Shown here piece after piece: positions 53,714 to 62,273 of a stretch of DNA of 64,000 nt. The translations under genes were made by a program, and so were the position numbers. A model generated the notes under the pieces. That model made no database searches and was not told the origin of the DNA. It saw only the letters and a list, made by a program, of their open reading frames with translations. The stretch is taken from NCBI GenBank assembly GCA_947500825.1, contig CANMTR010000009.1, forward strand, positions 62,001-126,000. The letters are read 5' to 3'. How positions within the stretch are numbered: position 1 is the stretch's first letter; each line of letters starts with the position of its first letter. The DNA comes from an uncultured Paracoccaceae bacterium. GTDB lineage: Bacteria > Pseudomonadota > Alphaproteobacteria > Rhodobacterales > Rhodobacteraceae.

Positions 53714-54229
53714 TCAGCCGCCCGTGGTCTGCAGGTAGGCGATCAGGTTCGCCCGGTCCTCGACCGAGGGCAGGCCGTTGAAGGACATGATCGTTCCCGG
53801 CGCCTCGCCCTGCGGGTCGGCGAGGAAGGTGTTCAGGTTCTCCGGCGTCCAGCTCTCGAAATGCTCCTCGAGCGCGCCCGAGTAGTTGAAGCCCGACACC
53901 GCATCGACCTCCCGCTCCACCACGCCGTCCAGGTGCGGGCCCACGGCGTTGGAGCCATCCAGGTTGTGGCAGGCGCGGCACTTGCCGAACACCCGCTCGC
54001 CCGCGCTCGCGTCGGCCGAGGCGAAGACCTCCTCGAAGGGGACTTCGGCTTCCTCTTCGCCGCCGCCCTCTTCCTCGGGGACCTCGACCGCGTAGGCCTG
54101 CTCGTGCTCGCCGCCATGGTCGCCGCCCACGTGGTAGATCAGCTCGCCCCCCCAGATGCCCAGCAGGAACACCAGCAGGGTTCCGCAGAATCCGGCCACG
54201 ATCTTGGTCAGGGTCATGGTATCGAACAT
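53714..54229 (-). CDS. Membrane-anchored cytochrome c (c552/CycM type)
   Basis: This 171-residue class I cytochrome c has an uncleaved N-terminal anchor (VAGFCGTLLVFLLGIWGGEL, about 12-30), a negatively charged hinge (VPEEEGGGEEEAEVPFEE) and a heme domain with CRACH (Cys84, Cys87, His88) and the likely axial ligand Met148 in GTIMSF. CycM/c552 of Paracoccus and Rhodobacter carries electrons from the bc1 complex to the aa3 oxidase. ATG 54229 is preferred; another in-frame start at 54262 would add 11 residues. It is followed by a hairpin. Confidence 0.9.
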   Translation of the reverse strand: MFDTMTLTKIVAGFCGTLLVFLLGIWGGELIYHVGGDHGGEHEQAYAVEVPEEEGGGEEEAEVPFEEVFASADASAGERVFGKCRACHNLDGSNAVGPHLDGVVEREVDAVSGFNYSGALEEHFESWTPENLNTFLADPQGEAPGTIMSFNGLPSVEDRANLIAYLQTTGG

Positions 54230-54335
54230 GGGGGTGGTCGCCTCGTGTCGCTTATCGCGCACTCTCTATCCGCAATGACGCGCGAACTGCAAGCGTCGAG
54301 GCTTGCGACGATCCGCCTCCCGATGCCCTCGCGCG

Positions 54336-55250
54336 TCAGCCGCGCGGGTGGGCCTTCTCGTAGACGGCCATCAGCCGCGCGGTATCCACGCCCGTATAGG
54401 CTTGCGTGGTGGACAGCGACGCGTGGCCCAGCAGCTCCTGGATCGCGCGCAGGTCGCCCCCCGCATCCAGCAGGTGGGTGGCGAAGGAATGGCGCAGCGC
54501 GTGGGGCGTGGCCGAGGCCGGCAGGCCGAGCTGCATCCGCGCCGTCTCCATGGTGCGGGCCACGAGCCGGGCGCCGAGCCGGCCCCCCTTGGCGCCGCGG
54601 AACAGCGGATCGTCGGGCTGGGAGGGGAACGGGCAGATCGCGCGGTAAGCCTCCACGCAGGTGCGCGCGGCGGGCAGGACCGGCACGATCCGCTCCTTGC
54701 CGCCCTTGCCGAAGATGCGCAGCGTCTCGGGCAGGGGGGCGTCGCGCGCATCGAGGCCCAGCGCCTCCGAGATTCGCAACCCGCACCCCCACAGCAGGGT
54801 CAGGACCGCCACGTCGCGCGCGGCGATCCAGGGCACGGCCGCCTGCGCCTCCACCGCCGCGATGAGCCCGCGCGCCGCCTCGGGCGCGACGGGGCGGGGC
54901 AGGCGGCGCTTGAAGCGGGGCGCGCGCGCCGACAGGATCGCGGTCACGTCCACGTCGTCGCGCTCGGCGATCCAGCCGGCGAAACCCTTCACCGCCGACA
55001 ACGCCCGGGCGAGGGACCGGGCCGACAGGCCGTCGGCGCGCTCGGCGGCCATCCAGGCGCGCATGTCCGCCAGCCGGACGGCCCGCACGAGCGCGAGTCC
55101 CGTCTCCTCGCCCATGTGTTCCTGCTGGAAGGCGAGAAACCCCACGAGGTCGGCGCGGTAGGCCTCCACCGTGGCGGGCGCCGCGCCCTCGACCCCCGCC
55201 AGATGCGCCAGCCAGCGCTCCAGCGCGTCGGCGAGACCGGGGGAGATCAC
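54336..55250 (-). CDS. xerC: Tyrosine recombinase XerC
   Basis: This 304-residue recombinase resolves chromosome dimers at dif together with XerD. The N-terminal SAM-like domain (1-110) is followed by the catalytic domain. Catalytic residues are visible: Arg in WGCGLRISEAL, Lys in IFGKGGKER, His-x-x-Arg in HALRHSFATHLL, His in LLGHASLSTTQAYT and Tyr in TTQAYT. Length and the overlapping DUF484 gene upstream (four bases, ATGA) are typical for XerC rather than a phage integrase. No dif-like site was seen. Confidence 0.95.
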   Translation of the reverse strand: MISPGLADALERWLAHLAGVEGAAPATVEAYRADLVGFLAFQQEHMGEETGLALVRAVRLADMRAWMAAERADGLSARSLARALSAVKGFAGWIAERDDVDVTAILSARAPRFKRRLPRPVAPEAARGLIAAVEAQAAVPWIAARDVAVLTLLWGCGLRISEALGLDARDAPLPETLRIFGKGGKERIVPVLPAARTCVEAYRAICPFPSQPDDPLFRGAKGGRLGARLVARTMETARMQLGLPASATPHALRHSFATHLLDAGGDLRAIQELLGHASLSTTQAYTGVDTARLMAVYEKAHPRG

Positions 55251-55933
55251 AGGAGCCGCCCCAGCGCCCGCTCGACCATCCCGGCGAAGTAGTCGAGCAG
55301 GTCCGTGCCCTGCCCGGGGGCGAATTGCTGCGGATCGCGCGAGCCCATGACGAGAAGGCCGGGCGATTGGCCGGTCCCCATGTCGAGCCTCAGGCAGGCC
55401 TCCGAGGAGATGTAGGCGGCCGCCGCGCCGTGAATCGCCGCCGCGCCGCCCGCGACCTGCCGAAGCGTGACGCGGCGCGGCGCCCCGTCCCGGCCCGACC
55501 CGGCGTGGAGCGCGACATCCCCCGGGTCCGCGAGGTCCAGCGCGTCGGTGCGGGGGGCGCCCGGTCCCGCCTCCAGGAGGAGGCGCAGGGACTCGACCCG
55601 CAAGATCTCGGCCACCGGCCCCGACAGGGTCGCGAGGAAGTCGGTCAGGGTGCGCGGCTCCATCAGCGCCAGGGTCGCGCGGTGGATCATGTTGGTCCCG
55701 GCGAGGTTCTCGTAGGCGGCGGCGATCACCGTGCGGTGGGTGTCCTCCAGCCGGTCGAGCCGGGCCTCGAGCCTGTCCATGGCGATGGCGCGCATGTCGA
55801 TGACGTTGTCGCCGCGCAGGGCGTCGGCCGCCCCGGCCAGGGCGCGCATCAGCTCGGTATCCTCCAGGATGCGGTCCGGGCTGGACAGGAAGCTCTCGCG
55901 GATATCGGGATCGGCCAGGGGATGGGTGGTCAT
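55247..55933 (-). CDS. DUF484 protein (GAF-like)
   Basis: This 228-residue cytoplasmic protein matches DUF484: residues 1-40 with NPDRIL-like spacing ([16 protein letters not shown]), a helix [25 protein letters not shown] that resembles a coiled coil, then a GAF-like domain ending [38 protein letters not shown]484 genes are commonly found directly before xerC; function is unknown. The ATG at 55933 is used; the long upstream frame is not convincing. Confidence 0.88.
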   Translation of the reverse strand: MTTHPLADPDIRESFLSSPDRILEDTELMRALAGAADALRGDNVIDMRAIAMDRLEARLDRLEDTHRTVIAAAYENLAGTNMIHRATLALMEPRTLTDFLATLSGPVAEILRVESLRLLLEAGPGAPRTDALDLADPGDVALHAGSGRDGAPRRVTLRQVAGGAAAIHGAAAAYISSEACLRLDMGTGQSPGLLVMGSRDPQQFAPGQGTDLLDYFAGMVERALGRLL

Positions 55934-56302
55934 GGGCGAACCTGCTCGGAATGATGTTTTTCCCGTCAGCCTAGCGCGACGCACGGGGCGCGTCCCAGCG
56001 AAATCGTCGGGGCTCCGGCGCGGGGACGCCCGCGATGCCCGGATGCGACAGCCGGCCCGGATGACCGGCCCCCGCCCGGCGCGCCGTGTCGCGCCACACC
56101 GCCGAGATCGGCGGCCACGCGGTCGGGGGCGCGTCCCTGCCGCCCACATCCGCCGCCTGCCGGGCGAGCGTCCCGGTGCGCCGGGCCTCGCGGTGCCCGG
56201 AATGCCCGTGGGCCCGACGGGGACGGAGAGGGAGAACCGCGCTGATCCCTGCGCCTCTCCACAGACGGATCGACGGAGGTTTTCGCCCGGCACGGCTGAG
56301 GC
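55934..56302. other. 369-bp intergenic region, no gene seen
   Basis: No supported gene lies between DUF484 and tRNA-Arg. A TAGGCT box at 55973-55968 on the minus strand could serve as -10 for DUF484-xerC, without a convincing -35. The rest is GC-rich sequence with only shadow-type ORFs; a few repeats of GCGCGCC-type words are present, but no organised repeat. Confidence 0.6.
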
Positions 56303-56379
56303 TGGTGACCCCGGCAGGATTCGAACCTGCAACCTGCCCCTTAGGAGGGGGCTGCTCTATCCAGTTGAGCCACGGGGCC
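56303..56379 (-). tRNA. tRNA-Arg (anticodon CCT)
   Basis: The minus strand gives a full cloverleaf: acceptor GGCCCCG/CGGGGTC (one G-U pair), D arm with GGATAGAGC, anticodon stem GCCCC/GGGGC with loop CTCCTAA (anticodon CCT), T arm GCAGG-TTCGAAT-CCTGC, discriminator A and an encoded CCA at 56305-56303. Anticodon CCT reads the AGG codon for Arg. Length 77 nt with CCA. A well-spaced promoter lies just upstream. Confidence 0.97.
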
Positions 56380-56389
56380 GCCGGAACGG

Positions 56390-56418
56390 ATCATCCCATT
56401 CCCGGGCGTCGGGCGCAA
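56390..56418 (-). promoter_or_regulatory. Candidate tRNA-Arg promoter
   Basis: On the minus strand TTGCGC (56418-56413), 17 bp, GATGAT (56395-56390), ending 10 bases before the mature 5' end. It is back-to-back with the copA promoter. Confidence 0.55.
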
Positions 56419-56450
56419 TGGGGCCGGCGCACCCGGGCGGCCTGGCAGGG

Positions 56451-56481
56451 TTGACCTTCCAGCGACTGGAGCCCTTATCTC
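56451..56481 (+). promoter_or_regulatory. CueR-type promoter/operator of copA
   Basis: TTGACC (56451-56456) is followed, after a long 19-bp spacer, by TATCTC (56476-56481) (18 bp to TTATCT). The spacer contains the imperfect dyad TTCCAG-CGA-CTGGAG (56457-56471). The over-long spacer and CTTCCAG dyad are the known features of MerR-family CueR promoters, and cueR itself is the second gene of the unit. Confidence 0.75.
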
Positions 56482-56510
56482 TTCGGTCCAACCGGCAACA
56501 GGAGGGGGCC

Positions 56511-59003
56511 ATGGCCGCCGACAGCGTCACGATCCGCATCACCGGGCTGTCCTGCGCGTCCTGCGTGGGCCGGGCCGAACGGGCGATCCGCAGCGTGCCC
56601 GGCGTGGACCGGGCCGAGGTGAACCTCGCCACCGGGACGGCGCGCGTGGCCCCCGGCACCGCGGCCCTTTCCGACATCGCCTCGGCGCTGGAGCGGGCGA
56701 ACTACCCCGCCGCGACCCGCAGCGGGACCTTCGTGGTCGAGGGGATGAACTGCGCCTCCTGCTCGGGGCGGGTGGAGCGGGCCGTCGGCGCCCTGCCGGG
56801 CGTGACCGGGGCGCGGGTGAACCTGGCCACGGGGACGCTCGAGGCGGACTGGATCGACGGGACCGCCACCCCCGCCGCCATGGCCCGCGCCGCGACCGAG
56901 GCCGGCTACCCGACCCGGCCCCGCGACGACGACGCGGACGCCCCGTCCGCCGATCGCGGCGCGGCCGAGACCCGTCGCACGGCCCGGGCCGCGATCGTCG
57001 CCGGGGCGCTGACCCTGCCGGTCTTCCTGGTGGAGATGGGCGGCCACCTGCTGCCCGGCCTCGCCGCCCCGGTGGAGGCGGCGACGGGACAGCGGGGCCT
57101 GTGGATGGTGGAGTTCGCGCTCATCACCCTGGTCCTGGCCTGGCCGGGCCGGCGCTTCCTGGCGCGGGGGGTGCCCGCGCTCCTGCGCGGCGCGCCGGAC
57201 ATGGATTCGCTGGTGGCGCTGGGCACGGTGGCGGCCTGGGGCTATTCCACGGTGGCGACCTTCGCGCCCGCGCTCCTGCCCCCGGGCAGCGTCGCGGTCT
57301 ATTTCGAGGCGGCGGGCGTCATCGTCACGCTGATCCTCGCTGGCCGCTGGATGGAGGCCCGGGCGCGGGGCCGCACGGGCGCCGCGATCCGCGCCCTGGT
57401 CGGCCTGCAACCGCGCACGGCGCGGGCGATCCGCGACGGCCGCGAGGTCGAGGTGCCGGTGGCGGAACTCGGCACCGGCGACCGGGTGATGGTCCGCCCC
57501 GGAGAGCGCCTGCCGGTGGACGGCACCGTGGTCGAGGGGCGCTCCTTCGTGGACGAATCGATGCTGACCGGCGAGCCGATCCCGGTGGACAAGACCGCGG
57601 GCGACGCCGCCACGGGCGGCACCGTGAACGGCGCGGGCCTCCTGACCCTGCGCGCGACCGCCGTGGGCGAGGCCACCGTGCTGTCGGGCATCGTGCGGAT
57701 GGTGCAGGAGGCGCAGGGCGCCAAGCTGCCGATCCAGGGCGCGGTGGACCGGGTGGTGCGCTGGTTCGTCCCCGCGATCCTGGGCGTCGCGGCGCTGACC
57801 GTGGCGGCCTGGCTCGCCCTCGGCCCCGATCCGGCGCTGGGCCTGGCGCTGGTCTCGGGCGTGTCAGTCCTGATCATCGCCTGCCCCTGCGCCATGGGGC
57901 TCGCCACGCCCACGAGCGTGATGGTGGGCACGGGCCGCGCCGCCGAGCTGGGCGTCCTGTTCCGCCGCGGCGACGCTCTGCAAAGGCTGCAGGAGGTCCG
58001 CACGATCGCCTTCGACAAGACCGGCACCCTGACCGAGGGGCGCCCGGACCTGACCGACCTCGTGCCGGCGGGCGACATGTCCGGGGCGCGGGCGCTGACC
58101 TTCGCCGCGGCGGTGGAGCGCGGCTCCGAGCACCCCATCGCCACGGCGATCCGGCGCGCCGCCGACGCGCGCGAAATCGAGGTGCCCGCCGCCGAAGGGT
58201 TCGAGAGCCTGACGGGACTGGGCGCACGCGCCCGGGTCGAGGGGCACGGCGTGCTGGTCGGCGCCGCCCGCCTGATGGCGCGCGAGGGCATCGACACCTC
58301 AGGGCTGGACGCGGATGCCGAGCGGATCGCGGCGGCCGGCCGCACGCCCCTCTTCGTCGCGGTGGAGGGCCGGGTGGCGGCCCTCCTGGGCGTGGCCGAC
58401 CCGGTGCGCCGCGGCGCGGCTTCGGCCGTGGCGGACCTCAAGGCACGCGGGGTCCGCGTGGCGATGGTATCCGGCGACGCCCGCGCCACCGCCCGCGCGA
58501 TCGGCGACGCGCTGGGCATCGACGACGTGGTGGCCGAGGTCCTGCCCGGCGACAAGGTCGCGGCGGTGGAGAAGCTCGAGGGGCCCGTGGCCTTCGTGGG
58601 CGACGGGATCAACGACGCGCCCGCGCTTGCCGCCGCCGACGTGGGGATCGCGGTGGGCACGGGCACCGACGTGGCCATCGAGGCGGCGGACGTGGTGCTC
58701 GTCTCGGGCGACCCGGCGGGCGTGTCCCGCGCGGTGGAGGTGAGCCGGCGCACCATGCGCAACATCCGGCAGAACCTGTTCTGGGCCTTCGCCTACAACG
58801 CGGCCCTTGTGCCCGTCGCCGCCGGCATCCTGTGGCCCGTCACCGGGCACCTGCTGTCGCCCATGCTGGCGGCGGGGGCCATGGCGCTGTCGAGCGTCTT
58901 CGTGCTGACGAACGCCCTGCGGCTGCGGCGGATGGAGGTTGGCGCGCCCCGGCACTCCGACCCGTCGCCGGCGCCCGGGGCCGCGCCGCAACCGGCCGAG
59001 TGA
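56511..59003 (+). CDS. copA: Cu(+)-exporting P1B-type ATPase
   Basis: This 830-residue pump exports Cu(I) from the cytoplasm. Two N-terminal heavy-metal-binding domains carry GLSCASC (Cys15, Cys18) and GMNCASC (Cys81, Cys84). Eight membrane helices include the CPC site (458-460), the phosphorylation site DKTGT (Asp502) follows, then SEHP and [16 protein letters not shown]. The C-terminal [11 protein letters not shown] and [16 protein letters not shown] give the P1B-1 (Cu/Ag) signature. ATG 56511 follows AGGAGG, and the gene is under a CueR-type promoter. cueR follows after 25 bases. Confidence 0.97.
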   Translation: MAADSVTIRITGLSCASCVGRAERAIRSVPGVDRAEVNLATGTARVAPGTAALSDIASALERANYPAATRSGTFVVEGMNCASCSGRVERAVGALPGVTGARVNLATGTLEADWIDGTATPAAMARAATEAGYPTRPRDDDADAPSADRGAAETRRTARAAIVAGALTLPVFLVEMGGHLLPGLAAPVEAATGQRGLWMVEFALITLVLAWPGRRFLARGVPALLRGAPDMDSLVALGTVAAWGYSTVATFAPALLPPGSVAVYFEAAGVIVTLILAGRWMEARARGRTGAAIRALVGLQPRTARAIRDGREVEVPVAELGTGDRVMVRPGERLPVDGTVVEGRSFVDESMLTGEPIPVDKTAGDAATGGTVNGAGLLTLRATAVGEATVLSGIVRMVQEAQGAKLPIQGAVDRVVRWFVPAILGVAALTVAAWLALGPDPALGLALVSGVSVLIIACPCAMGLATPTSVMVGTGRAAELGVLFRRGDALQRLQEVRTIAFDKTGTLTEGRPDLTDLVPAGDMSGARALTFAAAVERGSEHPIATAIRRAADAREIEVPAAEGFESLTGLGARARVEGHGVLVGAARLMAREGIDTSGLDADAERIAAAGRTPLFVAVEGRVAALLGVADPVRRGAASAVADLKARGVRVAMVSGDARATARAIGDALGIDDVVAEVLPGDKVAAVEKLEGPVAFVGDGINDAPALAAADVGIAVGTGTDVAIEAADVVLVSGDPAGVSRAVEVSRRTMRNIRQNLFWAFAYNAALVPVAAGILWPVTGHLLSPMLAAGAMALSSVFVLTNALRLRRMEVGAPRHSDPSPAPGAAPQPAE

Positions 59004-59028
59004 GACCGAAGGAAAAGGGAGAGACGCG

Positions 59029-59427
59029 ATGAACATCGGAGTCGCCGCCGCCCGGTCGGGCCTGCCGGCCAAGACGATCCGCTACTACGAGGAGATCGGG
59101 CTGGTCCGGCCGCCACGGGACGTCAACGGCTACCGCGCCTTCGGCGAGCGCGACGTGGCGATGCTGGTGTTCCTCGGCCGGGCGCGGTCCATGGGGTTCT
59201 CGATCGAGGATTGCCGCCGGCTCCTGTCGCTCTGGGCCGACCAGGAGCGGGCGAGCGCCGACGTCAAGGCGCTGGCCCGCGAGCATCTGGCCGAGATCGA
59301 CGCCAAGATCGCGGGCCTGCGGACCATGCGCGACACGCTCGACCATCTGATCGGGCAATGCGCCGGCGACGACCGGCCCGATTGCCCGATCCTGGAGAGC
59401 TTCTCGGCCGGTCGCCCTTCAGGGTAG
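59029..59427 (+). CDS. cueR: Cu(I)-responsive MerR-family regulator
   Basis: This 132-residue regulator has an N-terminal winged helix-turn-helix (MNIGVAAARSGLPAKTIRYYEEIGLV), a long dimerisation helix, and a C-terminal metal loop CAGDDRPDCPIL with two cysteines separated by seven residues, the CueR spacing for a single Cu(I). It should activate the copA-cueR promoter by untwisting its over-long spacer. AGGGAG lies upstream of ATG 59029. Its last nine bases overlap the 3' end of the convergent nuoN-like gene. Confidence 0.95.
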   Translation: MNIGVAAARSGLPAKTIRYYEEIGLVRPPRDVNGYRAFGERDVAMLVFLGRARSMGFSIEDCRRLLSLWADQERASADVKALAREHLAEIDAKIAGLRTMRDTLDHLIGQCAGDDRPDCPILESFSAGRPSG

Positions 59428-60798
59428 CACCGCCTCGGGCAGGAGCGGCCAGACCGGTGCCCAGGCCGCGGTGAGCGCGAGGAGCGCGGCCGTGGCCGCG
59501 CCGAGCGTGATCGCGGTCGAGCGCCCCATGACCGCCGCCTCCGCCTCGGGGTGCGACAGCAAGGCCGGTCCGAGCACCCGCAGGTAGTAGGCCAGCGAAA
59601 TCACCGTGTTCGCCGCCGCGGCGAGGGCGAGCCACCACAGACCCGCTTCCAGCGTCGCGGCGAAGAGGGCGAGCTTGCCCAGGAATCCCGCCAGCGGCGG
59701 CACCCCCACGAAGGACAGGAAGGCCAGCGCCAGGGCGGCGAGCGCGGCCGGGTGGCTGCGGCCCAGCCCGCGCCAGTCGGCGATCCGGGTCCGGCCGCGC
59801 AGATGGGCGACCACGGCCAGGGCGGCGACGTTGGCAAACGCGTAGGCGGCCAGGAAGCCGATCAGCGCGGGCAGCGCCCCGGCCACCGCGACGGCCATCA
59901 GCGCGTATCCCGTCTGGCTGACGGAGGACCACCCGATCAGGCGGCGCAGGTCGTCCTGCGCCAGGGCGCAGAGGTTGCCGAGGGTCATCGTGGCGACCGC
60001 GACGAGGCCCAGGAGCAGGCGCAGGGGCGCGGCCTCGTCGGGCACGACCTCCACCAGCCGGTAGAGGGCGACGGCGGCGGCGACCTTCGGCACCGTGGTC
60101 AGGAACGCCGCGGCCGGGACCGGCGCGCCCTCGGCCACGTCGGGCACCCAAGGGTGGGCCGGCACCGCGCCCAGCTTGAAGAGGAGCCCGGCGAGGACCA
60201 GCGCCAGTCCGGTCACCGCCAGCGGGTCGCGGGGCAGGGAGCCGAGCGCGGCGTAGCCCGGGCCCCCCGCGATCCCCATGACCAGGACGACCCCGATCAC
60301 CAGGAGCGCGTTGGCCAGCGCGCCGACGAGGAAGTACTTCATTCCCGCCTCGAGCGAGATCGCCCAGTCGCGGTGGTAGGCCGCCAGCACGTATCCCGTG
60401 ACGGACGACAGCAGGACCCCCATCACGAGCTGCATGAGGTCCGCCGCGCCGGCCATCGCCATGGCCCCCAGCGCGGAGAACAGGAGCATGGCATAGACCT
60501 CGCCGTGGCGCCTGTCGGTGGCGAACCAGGCGGGCGACAGGCCCACCGAGAGCGCGGTCAGCCCCAGGATCAGGAGCCGCGCCGACGCGGTCGCGCCGTC
60601 GAGGGCGAAGGTGCCCGAGAAGGTCGTCTGCCGCAGCCCGGCCTGCGACAGCGCCAGCCCCGCGGCCACCGCCAGCCCGGCGAGCGCGACCCCGGCGCAC
60701 CAGCCGTGGCGCGGCTGGGGCAGCGCCATCGCCGCCAGCAGGGCGAGGACGGCCGTCACGAGGACCGCGATCTCGGGGGCGAGGTCGGCCAGGGGCAT
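59419..60798 (-). CDS. nuoN: NuoN-like antiporter subunit, divergent
   Basis: This 459-residue membrane protein with about 14 helices belongs to the Mrp/NuoLMN antiporter-like family and matches NuoN: FKLGAVPAHPWVPDVAEGAPVP (TM7-8 lysine region, with VPKVAAAVALYR) and GFLGKLALFAATLEAGLWWL (TM12 lysine). The TM5 segment LVMGVLLSSVTGYVLAA aligns with the usual MGLELQSLALYVLAA, but Leu129 replaces the conserved Glu (E133 in E. coli). It is last of a nuoL-nuoM-nuoN run with 1-2 bp gaps and is probably a second, non-canonical complex I copy. Confidence 0.88.
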   Translation of the reverse strand: MPLADLAPEIAVLVTAVLALLAAMALPQPRHGWCAGVALAGLAVAAGLALSQAGLRQTTFSGTFALDGATASARLLILGLTALSVGLSPAWFATDRRHGEVYAMLLFSALGAMAMAGAADLMQLVMGVLLSSVTGYVLAAYHRDWAISLEAGMKYFLVGALANALLVIGVVLVMGIAGGPGYAALGSLPRDPLAVTGLALVLAGLLFKLGAVPAHPWVPDVAEGAPVPAAAFLTTVPKVAAAVALYRLVEVVPDEAAPLRLLLGLVAVATMTLGNLCALAQDDLRRLIGWSSVSQTGYALMAVAVAGALPALIGFLAAYAFANVAALAVVAHLRGRTRIADWRGLGRSHPAALAALALAFLSFVGVPPLAGFLGKLALFAATLEAGLWWLALAAAANTVISLAYYLRVLGPALLSHPEAEAAVMGRSTAITLGAATAALLALTAAWAPVWPLLPEAVLP

Positions 60799-60799
60799 C

Positions 60800-62272
60800 T
60801 CAGCCCCCCGGGCCGAGCGTGGGGACGAGGCTGCCCGCGTCGATCAGCGACAGGAGCCAGGCGGGCCAGACCCCGATCAGGACCACGAGGGCCAGGAGCG
60901 CGCCCAGGATCGCCGTCTCCCGCCGCGTGAGGTCGGCGAAGTCCGCGCGGGTCGCGGGCAACTCCCCGAAGAAGACCTGCCGCAGCATCGACAGGAACAG
61001 AGCCGCGGTCAGCAGGATGCCCAGGAGGCCCGCCGCGGCGATCCAGGGATAGACGGCGAAGGCCCCGAGGAAGACGTGCAGCTCGGCCACGAAGCCCGCC
61101 AGCCCCGGCAGGCCCAGCGAGGCGAAGGCCGCCAGCGTCGCGAGGCCCGCGAGGCGCGGCGCGGGCCCGGCGAGACCGCCGAAATGCCCCATGTCGTGAT
61201 CCGAGGCGCGCTGCCAGATCGCGCCCGCGACGAGGAACAGTGCCCCCGTGATCAGGCCGTGCGCGACCATCTCGACCACCGCGCCGGTCAGCGCGATCTG
61301 GCGCGCGGCCTCAGGGCCCAGCCCCGATCCGGCCACGGCGACGCCGAGCACGACGTATCCCATATGGTTGACCGAGGTGTAGGCGATGCGGCGCTTGAGG
61401 TTGTCCTGCGCACAGGCCACGAGCGCCCCCCACAGGATCGAGGCGAGCCCGAGGAGCGCGATCGGCAGGGCGTGGCGGGCAAAGGCCTCGGGCACCATCT
61501 GGAGCGCCACGCGCACCAGCCCGTAGGCCCCCATCTTCAGCAGGACCCCGGCCAGGATCGCCGAGACGGGGCCGGGGGCATTCACGTGGGCGGGCGGCAG
61601 CCAGGTATGGAGCGGGAACACCGGCGTCTTGATCCCGAATCCCGCGACGAGGGCCAGCAGCACGAGGCCCGCCACGGGCCCCGAGAGCGGCGGCGCGGCG
61701 ATGATGGCGCGCATGTCGAAGGTCAGGTCGGGCATCGACAGGGCGAGGACGATGATCCCGACCAGGATCAGCAGGGAGCCCGCGAGGGTATAGACGAAGA
61801 ACTTGAGCGCGGCGGCCTGCGCGTCGCCGTGGCCCCAGCGGCCGACAAGGAAGTACATCCCCACCAGCGACAGGTCGAAGAACACGTAGAACAGCACCAG
61901 GTCGAGCGTGACGAAGAGCCCGGTGGACACGCCTGCCAGGAACAGCATCCACGCGTGGTAGGCGCGCGCGTCGGACACCCGGATCGGCCAGGCGATGGCG
62001 GCCACGAAGATCACCGCCGAGACGAGGGCGAGCGACAGCGACATCCCGTCCACGCCCACCCGCCAGGCGATCCCGAGGGAGGGGATCCAGGGCATCTCCG
62101 CCTGGGCGGAGAACCCGCCCGAGGCGTCGTAGGTCGCCCAGACGAGGAGGAGGAGCGCCAGGGGAACGCCCGCGACCGCGGTGGCGACCGGGCGCGCCCG
62201 CGCGGCATCGAGAGGCAGCGCGGCGAGGGCCAGGGCGCCCAGGAGCGGCACGATCACGGCGAGGGTCAGCAC
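60800..62272 (-). CDS. nuoM: NuoM-like antiporter subunit, divergent
   Basis: This 490-residue membrane protein with about 14 helices matches NuoM. TM5 reads LDLVLFYVFFDLSLVGMY; the canonical alphaproteobacterial sequence has FFEAGLIPM, so Glu (E144 in E. coli) is replaced by Asp133. GFGIKTPVFPLHTWLPPAH (TM7 lysine), AGVLLKMGAYGLVR (TM8 lysine) and LAGFVAELHVF (TM12 glutamate) are kept. The start is a GTG at 62272 overlapping the end of nuoL's context; nuoN starts one base after its stop. It should belong to the proton-translocating membrane arm of NADH:quinone oxidoreductase or a related complex. Confidence 0.9.
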   Translation of the reverse strand: MLTLAVIVPLLGALALAALPLDAARARPVATAVAGVPLALLLLVWATYDASGGFSAQAEMPWIPSLGIAWRVGVDGMSLSLALVSAVIFVAAIAWPIRVSDARAYHAWMLFLAGVSTGLFVTLDLVLFYVFFDLSLVGMYFLVGRWGHGDAQAAALKFFVYTLAGSLLILVGIIVLALSMPDLTFDMRAIIAAPPLSGPVAGLVLLALVAGFGIKTPVFPLHTWLPPAHVNAPGPVSAILAGVLLKMGAYGLVRVALQMVPEAFARHALPIALLGLASILWGALVACAQDNLKRRIAYTSVNHMGYVVLGVAVAGSGLGPEAARQIALTGAVVEMVAHGLITGALFLVAGAIWQRASDHDMGHFGGLAGPAPRLAGLATLAAFASLGLPGLAGFVAELHVFLGAFAVYPWIAAAGLLGILLTAALFLSMLRQVFFGELPATRADFADLTRRETAILGALLALVVLIGVWPAWLLSLIDAGSLVPTLGPGG

Positions 62273-62273
62273 G

